Notes under the pieces: model-generated
Databases searched by the model: none
What the model saw: only the letters and a program-made list of their open reading frames with translations
What the model was told of the DNA's origin: nothing
Position numbers and translations under genes: made by a program
Part shown: positions 1 to 9,049 of the stretch, piece by piece
Position numbering within the stretch: position 1 is the first letter of the stretch
Layout of the letters: each line of letters begins with the position of its first letter
NCBI RefSeq assembly: GCF_000317515.1
Contig: NC_019738.1
Coordinates: 4,304,001-4,368,000 of the forward strand
DNA from: Allocoleopsis franciscana PCC 7113
GTDB lineage: Bacteria; Cyanobacteriota; Cyanobacteriia; Cyanobacteriales; Coleofasciculaceae
Length of the DNA: 64,000 nt
Direction: 5' to 3'

Positions 1-111
1 TGGAATAAATTCGCGATCGAGCCAAGTGACAAGAGCCTCTCGCAGCCATTCTCCTTCTTGCTGGGCATTCTGGGGAGGGGGGAGTGTAATCGGTGGAATT
101 GGTTCAGCCAT
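1..111 (-). CDS. Partial hypothetical protein (N-terminus only)
   Basis: An open frame enters from the left edge on the minus strand and begins with ATG at 111. Only the first 37 residues are visible: a proline-rich start (MAEPIPPITLPPP) followed by EGEWLREALVTWLDREFIP, which looks like the start of an amphipathic helix. I do not recognise the family. It lies about 100 bases downstream of the permease pair on the same strand, so it could be the last gene of that transcript. The rest of the gene lies outside the window. Confidence 0.5.
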   Translation of the reverse strand, partial: MAEPIPPITLPPPQNAQQEGEWLREALVTWLDREFIP

Positions 112-216
112 TAGTCAAGATAACAAGACAACAGTCTTGAACTCATTCTAAGTGGCATTGGCAGGGGCGATACACGGAATGTAATCACCCCTGCGGCGAA
201 CGCCGATGTTTGAGGT

Positions 217-1935
217 TTAACGGAATTCTACTGAAGAACGCCCAGAAAGCAACGCTTTCAGATCAGATTCCCCGATTTTTTGCAACTGTCGCGTGAACTG
301 AAGGCTCAACAGTGTAAACGCCAGTGATTGACCGATAACGGCGAGGAACACAGTGATTCCGGTGGTCGTTTCTAAACTTGCCCAAGGAAAGGCAGAAAAC
401 AGCCAAACCCCAGGGTTGTCCATCGGTGTCATCGACAAGAATGTGAAAATAATTGGGGGCACAACAATCAATCCTCCAACGCTTGTCGCCGCCCAAACTG
501 CACGTTTTGGCGTTTTCATCAAGAGCATGAATTGTGCCACCGCTGCATAAAGAATTGTTAAGCTGGAACTGACTAATAGCCCCCAAAGGGCTGGGATTTT
601 CAGTTCACTGTTAGGCCAGAACAATATCCAAGGTAGCAAGATGGAAGATGCGATCGCTAAATTCAGGGCGACGGCTACCAGCGCAGGGCTTCTTTCACCC
701 CAAACCAAATCTAACAATACGCCTCTTTTGTGAACTGAACGCTGCTGGTGGCGATAACGCATCCAATCTTGCATCCCTTGTCGCTGTGGGCTGAGTGCGG
801 CAATCAGTCCCAAAAACAGCAGCAGGTTAAACACGAGTAGAACCTGAAAATTACTAAACGCACCTCGGTTATAACTTGTCCATTCTGTAACTTCCGGGTT
901 CACAGCAAACCCAAGAATTACCGCCTCAAAGCAAGCCGTTAACCAGTAACTTTGTTGCTTACCCAAGAGAGTAGCACTGGGATTATGGAAGCAACGCTTG
1001 ACAGCTTGCCAAATCCAGTAAGTCCACAACCCGAAGTTGAGTACCATCAAACCCCCAATACTCCCAATGCTGCTCCCTACAGGCATCGAGAAATAGGTCA
1101 ACTGTTGTAAGCTAGACCTGTAATTCTCTGTAGTGGAAGCATCTAGAGAATAGGAACCCATCAAATAGGGCAATACAACCTCTGGATTAAACAGGAATAA
1201 CCAGTCGAAGGGCGAATGGGTGGCATAACTACCGCTACTCATGAGCATCGTTGTCATTGCGAAAAGGAACATCAGCACCACACCACTACCCAACCAAGCT
1301 TGAAAACCTCCCAATCCTTTGCCTACTAAGCCTAATAACAGAGCCAGAGTGTAGAAAAACAGGCAACTGGTACCCAGGACACCGTAATAACCCAAAATCA
1401 GAGATAAAGAAATTCCACCCGACAACCCAGCGATTAAATGTAAAGGTAAAGCCAAAAAGCCCACGAAATAAAGTAGCATCGGGACTCCTAGCATTTTCCC
1501 CATCAAGATGCTGGGGCTAGACTGAGGCGTGAGGCGTAGAAAGTTCAGCGTGCCACGACGTTCTTCTTTCGCCAAGTCAGCAATCAGCATATAAGTACCG
1601 ACCACCAATAGGGCAAAAATGCCCATAATGCTCAGCCCAAAAAATACATCTTTCCACCACAGCGACCAATTAATCACAAAACCCTTAAAACCATCCGCGA
1701 GGCAGATAGGAGGAGAGTACGGTGGGGCTGTACCCGTACAATATCGGTTAGATATAGCAGTCGCGCTCTCGTTCGGCACCGGTAGCTGACTAGAGAAATT
1801 CATCAGCAATAGTAGTTGACTAACAAGAGAAACGGCTGTGGCGATCAGAATATTGCGGGGTACAAGACGCCCTTTAATTTCTCGGAAAAGTTGCGGATTC
1901 CATTCACCGATTTGATCGATTCTAGGTAAAGCCAT
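217..1935 (-). CDS. ABC-2 type transporter permease-like membrane protein (paralogue 1)
   Basis: A 572-residue polytopic membrane protein. An amphipathic N-terminus (QIGEWNPQLFREIKGRL, residues 8-24) precedes a membrane segment at about 28-46. A charged cytoplasmic motif, KEERRGTLNFLRLTPQS, sits at residues 123-139 after the second segment, and further hydrophobic segments continue to the C-terminus. The KEE-RGTL-LLxxP type of loop is usual in ABC-2 permeases. The loop between segments 1 and 2 carries two Cys residues in an apparently extracytoplasmic stretch. The gene starts 49 bases after the stop of the next permease gene and the two probably share a transcript. No ATP-binding subunit is present nearby, so the substrate cannot be inferred. 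The assignment as an ABC-2 permease is family-level inference. Confidence 0.75.
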   Translation of the reverse strand: MALPRIDQIGEWNPQLFREIKGRLVPRNILIATAVSLVSQLLLLMNFSSQLPVPNESATAISNRYCTGTAPPYSPPICLADGFKGFVINWSLWWKDVFFGLSIMGIFALLVVGTYMLIADLAKEERRGTLNFLRLTPQSSPSILMGKMLGVPMLLYFVGFLALPLHLIAGLSGGISLSLILGYYGVLGTSCLFFYTLALLLGLVGKGLGGFQAWLGSGVVLMFLFAMTTMLMSSGSYATHSPFDWLFLFNPEVVLPYLMGSYSLDASTTENYRSSLQQLTYFSMPVGSSIGSIGGLMVLNFGLWTYWIWQAVKRCFHNPSATLLGKQQSYWLTACFEAVILGFAVNPEVTEWTSYNRGAFSNFQVLLVFNLLLFLGLIAALSPQRQGMQDWMRYRHQQRSVHKRGVLLDLVWGERSPALVAVALNLAIASSILLPWILFWPNSELKIPALWGLLVSSSLTILYAAVAQFMLLMKTPKRAVWAATSVGGLIVVPPIIFTFLSMTPMDNPGVWLFSAFPWASLETTTGITVFLAVIGQSLAFTLLSLQFTRQLQKIGESDLKALLSGRSSVEFR

Positions 1936-1984
1936 AAGGATTTTCTCAACTACAAAACATTGGGATTGAGTTAACTGGAGCTTT

Positions 1985-3568
1985 TTATTTCAAGGCACGG
2001 GAGGGTAGAGAAGCTGACTGAGTTAAAAGCCCCTTGGAGGTAGATTCGCCCAGCTTTCGGAATTGTCGCGTCAACTGTAGAGTTAATACTCCGAGTATAC
2101 CCAGTTGAGTCAGAAAACCTAGGAAAAGAGTTGTCGCAGAGGCATGGGTAAAAGCAACGATAGGTAAAGGTGACAACAGCCACAAAAACGGCATATCTAG
2201 GAGACTCATGCCCATAGTTACCCAAATAGCCAATAACCCTCCCACTAAAACCCCTACCGTGCCAACAATCCAAGCCGATTGCTTCCATCTGCTCATAAAA
2301 ACCATGACTTGGGCAATCGCCACATAAATCAAGATGACATTCAGGGTGAGCAATAAACCCAAGAGTGCGCTTGGGGCAGTGAAATCCTGGCTAGACTCAA
2401 CCTGTCCGAGTCGCCATACCATCCAAGGGAACCAAATTGCAGTGGTAAGCAGGAAATTAATGGCGATCGCAACTAAGGCTGGACTCTTTTCGCCCCACAT
2501 TAAATCCTGTATCAAAGAGCGATTCAACAAACCCTTGTCCGTAAAATGGCTTGTGTGTCGATAGCGTGCCCAATCTCGCAAGGCTTGGGGACGAGGAGAC
2601 AACACTCCACCTAGAGAGATGAATCCTACAGGGTTGAAAACAAACAGCGTTAGTGTACCCAGAACAACCTGAGAATCTAGAAATATTTGAGAATCTGAAC
2701 TAAATTCATTTAAAGGTGGGACACAGAATCCTAACAGCCACACTTGAATACTAGCGACTAACCAGTAACTTTGTGACTTGCTCACAAGGGTAGAATTTGG
2801 GTTACGAAAAATTCGATTAACGGATTGCCAAATCCAGTAAGTTGCCACACTCAAAGTAATCAGCATCCACAGAAAAATAAGTTGTGGATCAGATCCCACT
2901 GGCAAAGAGAACCAGTACCAGTTGCTTAACCCATTACTCCACCCAGATTGATCAAAAATGAAATTAATGAAAGAAATATAAACCGCGCCGGCTATAAAAC
3001 CTAACAAGCTACCACTCCAAGCCAGAGCTTGAATTCCGTTTTTAGCTCCATAGAGCAATGTCATCAGGAAAGCACTACTATAAAACAAACCACAAGCGAC
3101 ACCCCAAAGTAGATAAATTTCCAAGAGCCAGCCTAAAGGGAAATCCCCTGCTAAGGCAGAGCCAAAATGCAAGGGAAGGGCGAGAATTATCCCCAAATAA
3201 AGTACAGCAGGAACCCCTAGCATTTTCCCAGTCAGAATGCTTTGACTCGACTGTGGACTCAAGCGAATAAAGTTAAGAGTGCCGCGATGCTCTTCTTTCC
3301 CCAAATCACTCATGAGTAGGTAAATCCCACAAGTTAGTAGGAGAAAAGGCAGTATCCAGTTGAGAACTATAAACACACTCTCCCATCGGACATACCAGCT
3401 ATTTGTGCTGTCGCCGACCATCTCACTGCCAAGGAGGAGGAGAAAGATTTGACAGACGAAGGAGATAGTGACTCCCAAAAAGAGGTTTCGGGTCGTAAGT
3501 TGACCTTTGAGTTCCCGAAACAGTTGCGGATTCCACTCGCCCAGTTGATTTAGTCGTTTTAGTTCCAT
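1985..3568 (-). CDS. ABC-2 type transporter permease-like membrane protein (paralogue 2)
   Basis: A 527-residue membrane protein clearly paralogous to the downstream gene. Both share the start LNQLGEWNPQLFRELKG-type motif (residues 6-22), the loop KEEHRGTLNFIRLSPQS (91-107), the following GKMLGVP motif, and the C-terminal LTRQFRKLGES. It is shorter because it lacks the extracytoplasmic insertion seen at residues 50-85 of its partner. It is probably the first gene of the two-gene unit, with an upstream region reaching to 4017. Two half-transporter permeases side by side suggest a heterodimeric channel whose ATPase is encoded elsewhere, but that is inference. Confidence 0.75.
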   Translation of the reverse strand: MELKRLNQLGEWNPQLFRELKGQLTTRNLFLGVTISFVCQIFLLLLGSEMVGDSTNSWYVRWESVFIVLNWILPFLLLTCGIYLLMSDLGKEEHRGTLNFIRLSPQSSQSILTGKMLGVPAVLYLGIILALPLHFGSALAGDFPLGWLLEIYLLWGVACGLFYSSAFLMTLLYGAKNGIQALAWSGSLLGFIAGAVYISFINFIFDQSGWSNGLSNWYWFSLPVGSDPQLIFLWMLITLSVATYWIWQSVNRIFRNPNSTLVSKSQSYWLVASIQVWLLGFCVPPLNEFSSDSQIFLDSQVVLGTLTLFVFNPVGFISLGGVLSPRPQALRDWARYRHTSHFTDKGLLNRSLIQDLMWGEKSPALVAIAINFLLTTAIWFPWMVWRLGQVESSQDFTAPSALLGLLLTLNVILIYVAIAQVMVFMSRWKQSAWIVGTVGVLVGGLLAIWVTMGMSLLDMPFLWLLSPLPIVAFTHASATTLFLGFLTQLGILGVLTLQLTRQFRKLGESTSKGLLTQSASLPSRALK

Positions 3569-4017
3569 TAATCATGTCTCCAATGCAACAGAGGGCTGAC
3601 TCTATATCAATTTTGGCTGCCTATTAGTAGTATTTATCTCCTTGCCGTGTACCACTTATGCAAGCAACCGGAGGAATTACTCCCCATCTACGGAAATTCC
3701 AGAATTGGCAGGATTTATGGAAAAGCAGAAGCTATGGGCGTAGCGCCAGCTTAAGGTTCAAGAGGCTATTAGGAAAGTCTTCTGAGCCTTTTGCTCGATG
3801 TTCAGACTTAATACTTGCCCAATCCCGTCTTCCCAATTAACGCCAATCCTATCCTTTCCGGAGCCTCTGTGACAGGAGCTTTTAAACAAACGACCAACAT
3901 GAAAATGCGGCGAGTGGTTGAAACCGTTCCTTTCCCCGCTATGATAATAAACCGGTTGGGGTTACCCGCTGTTTACCGATTTCACTTCTCGCATCATCTA
4001 CGGAGCAAGCAACCAGC
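3569..4017. other. Intergenic region between divergent permease and leuB genes
   Basis: About 450 bases without a credible gene. It must contain the promoters of the minus-strand permease pair and of leuB. A GC-rich palindrome-like stretch around 3733-3750 (gctatgggcgtagcgccagc) resembles the interspersed GCGTAGCGC-type repeats of cyanobacteria. Short open frames here (for example 3658-3840) have no recognisable composition. I see no leader peptide or attenuator for leuB. Confidence 0.5.
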
Positions 4018-5106
4018 ATGGCACAACATTACCGTATTACTCTTTTGCCAGGTGATGGCATTGGCCCGGAAATCATGGCAGTCGCGGTAGATGTCTTAAA
4101 AGTCGTCGGTGAACAGCTCAATATCACCTTTGAATTCACCGAAGCCTTAATCGGGGGGGCGGCAATTGATGCAACAGGTGAGCCTCTACCTGCCCAAACC
4201 CTAGAAATTTGCCGTGATAGTGATGCTGTCTTACTGGCGGCGATTGGCGGTTACAAGTGGGATACGCTTTCCCGGCATTTACGCCCTGAAACTGGACTGT
4301 TGGGACTGAGAGCGGGTTTGGGTTTATTTGCCAATCTACGACCTGCGACGATTTTACCCCAACTCATTGATGCCTCAAGTTTAAAACGAGAGGTAGTTGA
4401 GGGCGTTGATATTATGGTGGTGCGAGAACTCACTGGCGGGATCTACTTTGGTCAACCCAGGGGAATCTTTACCACAGAAACGGGTGAGAAGCGAGGCGTC
4501 AATACAATGGCTTATACGGAAGCCGAAATTGACCGAATTGGGCGGGTCGCTTTTGAAACGGCTCGAAAACGGGGGAAAAAACTTTGCTCCGTGGATAAAT
4601 CCAATGTGCTGGAAGTGTCCCAGTTATGGCGCGATCGCATGACTCAACTCGCGGCTGAGTATCCGGATGTAGAGCTTTCTCACCTGTATGTTGATAATGC
4701 TGCGATGCAGCTTTTGCGGGCACCAAAGCAATTTGACACGATTGTTACTGGCAATCTGTTCGGAGATATTCTCTCGGATGCCGCTGCCATGCTCACCGGT
4801 AGTATTGGAATGTTACCCTCCGCGAGTTTAGGCGAAAAAGGGCCTGGGCTGTTTGAACCCGTTCATGGCTCTGCCCCCGACATTGCTGGACAAGATAAAG
4901 CTAACCCGTTAGCCCAGGTTCTGAGTGCAGCAATGATGCTACGCTATGGTTTAAATCAGCCGACGGCGGCTGACCGAATTGAGCAAGCCGTACTCAGGGT
5001 TTTGGATCAAGGCGATCGCACAGGGGACATCATGTCAGAAGGAATGAACCCACTGGGTTGCCGAGCCATGGGAAATGCCCTGATTCAGGCACTATCGGGA
5101 GGCTAA
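4018..5106 (+). CDS. leuB: 3-isopropylmalate dehydrogenase
   Basis: A 362-residue protein of the isocitrate/isopropylmalate dehydrogenase family. It oxidises and decarboxylates 3-isopropylmalate to 2-ketoisocaproate with NAD+, the third step of leucine synthesis in the cytoplasm. Visible motifs are the N-terminal [11 protein letters not shown], the substrate-binding [13 protein letters not shown] arginines, the [11 protein letters not shown] loop, and the family signature [25 protein letters not shown]. This last includes the metal-binding aspartates; the NAD-binding [15 protein letters not shown] follows. Length is normal. ATG at 4018 gives the start expected for the family. leuB is monocistronic here; no other leu gene is in the window, although ilvC lies at 37 kb. 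Confidence 0.97.
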   Translation: MAQHYRITLLPGDGIGPEIMAVAVDVLKVVGEQLNITFEFTEALIGGAAIDATGEPLPAQTLEICRDSDAVLLAAIGGYKWDTLSRHLRPETGLLGLRAGLGLFANLRPATILPQLIDASSLKREVVEGVDIMVVRELTGGIYFGQPRGIFTTETGEKRGVNTMAYTEAEIDRIGRVAFETARKRGKKLCSVDKSNVLEVSQLWRDRMTQLAAEYPDVELSHLYVDNAAMQLLRAPKQFDTIVTGNLFGDILSDAAAMLTGSIGMLPSASLGEKGPGLFEPVHGSAPDIAGQDKANPLAQVLSAAMMLRYGLNQPTAADRIEQAVLRVLDQGDRTGDIMSEGMNPLGCRAMGNALIQALSGG

Positions 5107-5203
5107 ATCATAGGACTGGCGTAGCCTTCGTTTACGCGCTCAAGCCTCTTGCTGTAATTGCGCTGTTGGATTAAAGTCGAGCTTAAATAATAGGGGTAGG
5201 CGG

Positions 5204-5470
5204 GTGGTATATACATCATCACAGCAATGGCCAGAAAATTACATAGAGCGGATGGATATTCCGATGTTGCTAGACCCTGTTTTACTGAGGTCAGCTCGAC
5301 AGATTTATCGGACTTATTATGAAGTGCATCCAGAGCTCACACAACGTCCTACAGGTGTCGCCATTGACCGATATACCCATCGCGGCAAGCTAATTTTTAA
5401 GAAAAGACCGATTCTTTTGCCTCAAGAATGTTTTGTGCCTTTTAGTCAACTGGAGGCAGAAATTTATTAG
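5204..5470 (+). CDS. Small conserved-looking hypothetical protein
   Basis: A frame of 88 codons opening with GTG at 5204. An internal ATG at 5252 (MDIPMLLDPVLL) is an equally possible start and would give 72 residues. The protein is soluble and basic to neutral, with a readable body (DPVLLRSARQIYRTYYEVHPELTQRPTGVAID) and no membrane segment or cysteines. It sits between leuB and pilD on the same strand. I do not recognise the family; the amino-acid composition looks like a real protein rather than a shadow frame. Confidence 0.5.
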   Translation: MVYTSSQQWPENYIERMDIPMLLDPVLLRSARQIYRTYYEVHPELTQRPTGVAIDRYTHRGKLIFKKRPILLPQECFVPFSQLEAEIY

Positions 5471-5545
5471 TGATAAGTTATTAGTGATCGCTCCTGGATC
5501 ATTCAACTAAGGACTAGGAACTAAAGGCTATACCTAGGACATGAA

Positions 5546-6367
5546 ATGGAAGCGCTGTTTACTGCTGTAACATCTTTGATTGTTTTTGCTGTAGGTGCAT
5601 CGTTTGGTAGCTTCCTCAATGTTGTGGTTTACCGACTACCAGCAAAGTTATCGCTGTTGTGGCCCCCCTCCCGCTGCCCTGATTGCTCGCATCTGTTAAA
5701 AAAGCGGGATAATGTCCCCGTCATAGGCTGGCTGTGGTTGAAAGGACGTTGTCGTTACTGTAAACGTCGAATTTCTTGGCGCTATCCTGTTGTTGAGGCC
5801 GTAACGGGTCTGCTATTTTTGTTAGTATTTTTGCTCTATGGTTTTAGTGGGCAAACGTTAGGATATTGGGCTTTTTTGAGTTGGTTATTGGTGCTTTCTC
5901 TGATTGACCTAGACACCATGACTTTACCAAATTCATTGACTCAATCAGGATTAATTGTGGGTTTAGTCTTTCAAGGAACTGTCGGTTTTTTCCACTCGTC
6001 TCAATGGACAGGAATGTCTCAGCAGCTCATGACTGGTATAGTCGGTGCCGTGCTGGGAATTTGGTTATTTGATTTCATTGCCTTTGCCGGCTCGATGGTA
6101 TTTGGACAAACCGCTATGGGTGGGGGTGATGCCAAATTAGCGGCGATGATGGGAGCCTGGTTGGGATGGAAATATCTGCTGTTGAGTGGGTTTATCGCCT
6201 GTGCCCTAGGAGCCTTTGTTGGAGGAGGTGCGATCGCTCTGGGCTGGATCGACCGAAGACAACCGATGCCCTTTGGCCCCTTTCTCGCCTTAGGAGCCGG
6301 CTTGACCGTTTTTTGGGGCGAGGCGATTGTTTCTACCTATATGCAGCTATTTTTCCCTTGGAGTTGA
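5546..6367 (+). CDS. pilD: Type IV prepilin peptidase / N-methyltransferase
   Basis: A 273-residue membrane aspartyl protease (A24 family) that cleaves the short leader of type IV prepilins and methylates the new N-terminus, at the inner membrane. The N-terminal cytoplasmic loop carries the zinc-binding pairs C44-x2-C47 and C69-x2-C72 of the methyltransferase half. The catalytic aspartates lie in LIDLDTMTLPN (D121/D123) and in the GGGD motif (D195). About seven hydrophobic segments follow the usual pattern. Start ATG at 5546 gives the normal GASFGSFLNVVVYRLP opening. No pilin genes are adjacent; in cyanobacteria pilD is commonly isolated. It would serve pilus-based motility and DNA uptake. 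Confidence 0.95.
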   Translation: MEALFTAVTSLIVFAVGASFGSFLNVVVYRLPAKLSLLWPPSRCPDCSHLLKKRDNVPVIGWLWLKGRCRYCKRRISWRYPVVEAVTGLLFLLVFLLYGFSGQTLGYWAFLSWLLVLSLIDLDTMTLPNSLTQSGLIVGLVFQGTVGFFHSSQWTGMSQQLMTGIVGAVLGIWLFDFIAFAGSMVFGQTAMGGGDAKLAAMMGAWLGWKYLLLSGFIACALGAFVGGGAIALGWIDRRQPMPFGPFLALGAGLTVFWGEAIVSTYMQLFFPWS

Positions 6368-6500
6368 AGCCTGGTACGTCTGGAGAAAACCGCTTTGAAC
6401 TTTTAACCAACCCTACAACCTCCAACATTCAACCTTTATTCCCAATTCCTTGTATTATTGACCCAAAAATATGCATCATGAGTCTTGATAAGATTAACCT

Positions 6501-6731
6501 GTGTCCTGGATAACCCTAAAAACCACCAATGCCCGCTGGGAAGCCGAGCTGATGCAGCAGGTGCTAGCGGCTCATGAGATTCCGAGTCGAATTCTCGATA
6601 CGGGGATAACTCCTTATTTCGGTGCGGGTAGCCCCGCAGCATTGCAAGTTCGCCCCCAAGACCAATGGACAGCTTTACTTCTATTGAGTTGTCCCGAAGA
6701 GGAGCAAGCAGGGGCATCAGATAACAATTAA
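6501..6731 (+). CDS. DUF2007-family small protein
   Basis: A 76-residue protein starting at GTG 6501. It has the compact alpha/beta pattern of DUF2007, a domain related to PII-like/ACT-type folds: WITLKTTNARWEAELMQQVLAAHEIPSRILD, then a glycine-rich turn, then ALQVRPQDQWTALLLL. The family reads as a sensor or signal-transducing module of unknown ligand. It ends 16 bases before accD and may be cotranscribed with it. The assignment rests on the EAELMQQVLxxxxIPSRI motif and on length; function is unknown. Confidence 0.65.
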   Translation: MSWITLKTTNARWEAELMQQVLAAHEIPSRILDTGITPYFGAGSPAALQVRPQDQWTALLLLSCPEEEQAGASDNN

Positions 6732-6747
6732 GGAATAAAAAAATTTC

Positions 6748-7677
6748 ATGTCTCTATTCGATTGGTTTGCAAATCGACGAAAATCAGAACCCACTAATCC
6801 ACAACCGCCAGAGCGTGAGATTGCAGACGGGCTATGGACAAAGTGCCCGGAATGCGGGGTCTTGGCTTACACAAAAGACCTGCAAGCCAATCAAATGGTT
6901 TGTCTAGAATGCAAGCATCACATGCGGGTCTATAGTGACGAGCGCATTGGGCAACTGATTGACCCTAATACTTGGATTCCCCTGGATGAGCATTTGTGTC
7001 CGACCGATCCCTTGAAGTTTCGCGATCGCAAACAATATGCGGATCGTTTGCGAGAAACTCAAGATAAAATCCACCTGGTGGACGCGGTTCAAACCGGTAC
7101 GGGTCAACTCGATAGCTTACCTATGGCTTTGGGGGCCATGGACTTCCGCTTTATGGGGGGCAGTATGGGTTCTGTGGTGGGCGAAAAACTCACCCGTTTG
7201 ATCGAACATGCCACGCTACGCAGCCTACCTGTTGTAATTATCTGTGCCTCCGGGGGAGCCAGGATGCAAGAGGGGATGCTCAGTCTAATGCAGATGGCCA
7301 AAATCTCAGGAGCCTTAGAACGCCATCGCGAAGCCAGACTGCTTTACATTCCAGTTCTGACGCATCCCACCACAGGTGGCGTCACGGCAAGCTTTGCCAT
7401 GCTAGGAGACATCATTCTGGCAGAACCTGAAGCAACGATTGGCTTTGCCGGACGTCGGGTAATTGAGCAAACCCTGCGAGAAAAACTGCCAGACGACTTT
7501 CAGACTTCTGAGTATTTATTACAGCATGGCTTTGTGGATGCGATCGTGCCCCGAACTCAGTTGAAAAGAACCCTGGCTCAACTAATTCGTCTCCATCAAC
7601 CCCTCTCTACATCACCGTCGATGTTTCCCTTACCTGAAGCAATGCGCTTGAGTGTTACCAAGGGAAGTGGAAGCTAA
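6748..7677 (+). CDS. accD: Acetyl-CoA carboxylase carboxyltransferase subunit beta
   Basis: A 309-residue subunit that, with AccA, transfers the carboxyl group from biotin-BCCP to acetyl-CoA to give malonyl-CoA, the first committed step of fatty-acid synthesis. An N-terminal zinc ribbon is visible (C33-x2-C36 and C52-x2-C55). It is followed by the crotonase-like carboxyltransferase core with the oxyanion-hole glycines in [21 protein letters not shown] and the [18 protein letters not shown] motif. Length and start ([12 protein letters not shown]) are typical. accA, accB and accC are not in the window, as is usual for cyanobacteria, where the subunits are scattered. Confidence 0.97.
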   Translation: MSLFDWFANRRKSEPTNPQPPEREIADGLWTKCPECGVLAYTKDLQANQMVCLECKHHMRVYSDERIGQLIDPNTWIPLDEHLCPTDPLKFRDRKQYADRLRETQDKIHLVDAVQTGTGQLDSLPMALGAMDFRFMGGSMGSVVGEKLTRLIEHATLRSLPVVIICASGGARMQEGMLSLMQMAKISGALERHREARLLYIPVLTHPTTGGVTASFAMLGDIILAEPEATIGFAGRRVIEQTLREKLPDDFQTSEYLLQHGFVDAIVPRTQLKRTLAQLIRLHQPLSTSPSMFPLPEAMRLSVTKGSGS

Positions 7678-7986
7678 GGAAAACCCAAAAGTAGAGCAGA
7701 GGGGGAAGGTTTGTAAAGTTAAGCCGTTGTGCCTTTAACTTACATAACTGGGGGGCAGGATTCCCATCCCACAAGCAATCTCTACGCTTGGAATCTGCAA
7801 TTTAGATGATTGTTAGCTTCTCGGAATCATTCCGGGATGAAAGTTGAGCTATTCCCCCGTTCTCCCCCACTCCCCCCTCTCCCCATCCAATTGATCCCAA
7901 CCCACTCTTGGCAAGTTAGGGAAAGGCGTCGCAAGGTGGCATCATATTTTAAGAGACTCGATCTTGTTTGTTGCCAGCCAATAATT
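7678..7986. other. Spacer after accD
   Basis: About 310 bases with no supported gene. The open frame upstream of 7987 continues through this spacer (residues 1-59 of a longer frame) but its translation is poor in conserved pattern and rich in proline, so I treat it as noncoding. No clear terminator follows accD. Confidence 0.4.
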
Positions 7987-8181
7987 ATGGGGTTTGCAGA
8001 CCTGTCAATTGCGGAGATTGCCGCAGAGTATAACCTTCCTCCTGAGGAAGTTTGCCATCGATGCGAGCAGTTGGGAATTGCTTACAAAACTCAAGAAACC
8101 CGTCTGGCTCTGGAGGATGCCAAGGCAATTATTTCTATGATTTTGTCCGAAAGAGAGGGTTCAGTTACACCTCGAGAGTAG
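7987..8181 (+). CDS. Small IF-2 N-terminal-domain-like protein
   Basis: A 64-residue protein read from ATG 7987 (MGFADLSIAEIAAEYNL). It has the helix-helix pattern of the IF-2 N-terminal domain: LSIAEIAAEYNLPPEEVCHRCEQLGI, then a DAKAIISMIL helix. Such small proteins are recurrent upstream of psbV in cyanobacteria and are sometimes annotated as translation initiation factor IF-2-like. It lacks any GTPase domain and cannot act as IF-2. A longer frame opens at 7810, but the conserved part begins at residue 60 of that frame. Role unknown; a DNA- or RNA-binding adaptor is plausible. Confidence 0.6.
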   Translation: MGFADLSIAEIAAEYNLPPEEVCHRCEQLGIAYKTQETRLALEDAKAIISMILSEREGSVTPRE

Positions 8182-8381
8182 GGGAGATTAAGCTCCATCT
8201 ACCATCAGTGAGTAATTCCTTTGGGAAAGCTCCCACTAAGCCAGTGCGCCTTGACGAGAGCACTCCAAAGAATCTTCTTTTGCCGATTGCTGGGTTGACG
8301 GCGATGCCCCTCAGATAGAGGATAGGCTCCAGATTGAGTCCGTGCTGTGTTGAGTAGCTAAAACGAATGAGCCATATTTTT

Positions 8382-8389
8382 GAAGGAGA
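8382..8389 (+). promoter_or_regulatory. Ribosome-binding site deciding the psbV start
   Basis: The sequence gaaggaga lies 7-8 bases before ATG 8397 and is a strong Shine-Dalgarno match. It favours 8397 over an in-frame ATG at 8367, and the resulting protein starts with a normal signal peptide. Confidence 0.6.
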
Positions 8390-8396
8390 ACCAAGA

Positions 8397-8885
8397 ATGA
8401 AGCGATTCATCTTGCTTGCGTTGGCAGTTGTATTTTTTGCCTTTCAAATCGCTGTTGGGAGTGCAGCCGCTGTTGAACTGACCCCGGAAATACGCACGGT
8501 GAAGGCCGATGAAGCGGGTGACACCATTACCCTCAGCCTCCAGCAAGTGCAAAAAGGCAAGCGCTTGTTTAACGATACCTGTGCTCAATGTCATGGGGGC
8601 GGCAGAACGAAAACTGACCCCAACGTGGGCTTAGGGACTGATGCGCTGGCTGGAGCAACACCACCCCGTGATAATATTGCCGCGTTGGTGGATTACATGA
8701 AGAATCCCACGACCTACGACGGGGTGACTGAAATTGCTGAGTTACACCCCAGTATCAAGAGTGCTGATATCTATCCCGAAATGAGAAATCTCACCGATGA
8801 TGACCTAGAAGCGATCGCGGGTCATATCCTGTTCCAGCCGAAAATCCTTGGCAGAATGTGGGGAGGTGGCAAAGTCTACAACTAA
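8397..8885 (+). CDS. psbV: Cytochrome c-550 of photosystem II
   Basis: A 162-residue precursor of the extrinsic lumenal cytochrome that stabilises the Mn4CaO5 cluster and the chloride/calcium requirement of photosystem II. A signal peptide (MKRFILLALAVVFFAFQIAV) ends at about residue 25, giving a mature start at VELTPE. The heme c motif is C62-A-Q-C65-H66, and the second axial ligand is H117 in ELHPS. Counted from the predicted mature N-terminus these are His41 and His92, exactly the bis-His ligation known for PsbV. The C-terminus GRMWGGGKVY is typical. psbV2 follows 164 bases downstream, then petE. Confidence 0.97.
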   Translation: MKRFILLALAVVFFAFQIAVGSAAAVELTPEIRTVKADEAGDTITLSLQQVQKGKRLFNDTCAQCHGGGRTKTDPNVGLGTDALAGATPPRDNIAALVDYMKNPTTYDGVTEIAELHPSIKSADIYPEMRNLTDDDLEAIAGHILFQPKILGRMWGGGKVYN

Positions 8886-8899
8886 TATCCAGCTTGTGT

Positions 8900-9049
8900 G
8901 ATTGGGTCATGGGTCATGGGTCATTAGTCATTGGTGATGCCTCTAGTCGTTAGACATGGGCTGACAAACTGAAGTACTCATGACTGATGACTAAAGACTA
9001 AGGATTAATGGCGAATGGCTCATGACCAACGACTAAGGACTAAGGATTA
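8900..9049. repeat. Short direct repeats in the psbV-psbV2 spacer
   Basis: The spacer is built from near-repeats: gggtcat occurs in tandem around 8905-8925. The phrase actaaggattaatgg/actaaggattaatgc is repeated at about 8996-9010 and 9038-9052, alongside several gactaa units. The second copy overlaps the psbV2 start codon. This is low-complexity cyanobacterial spacer DNA; a regulatory role is not shown. Confidence 0.6.

Noticed and set aside
7810-7986. Longer N-terminal extension (59 residues) of the IF-2-N-like gene
   Set aside because: Proline-rich, no conserved pattern; the natural protein starts at ATG 7987.
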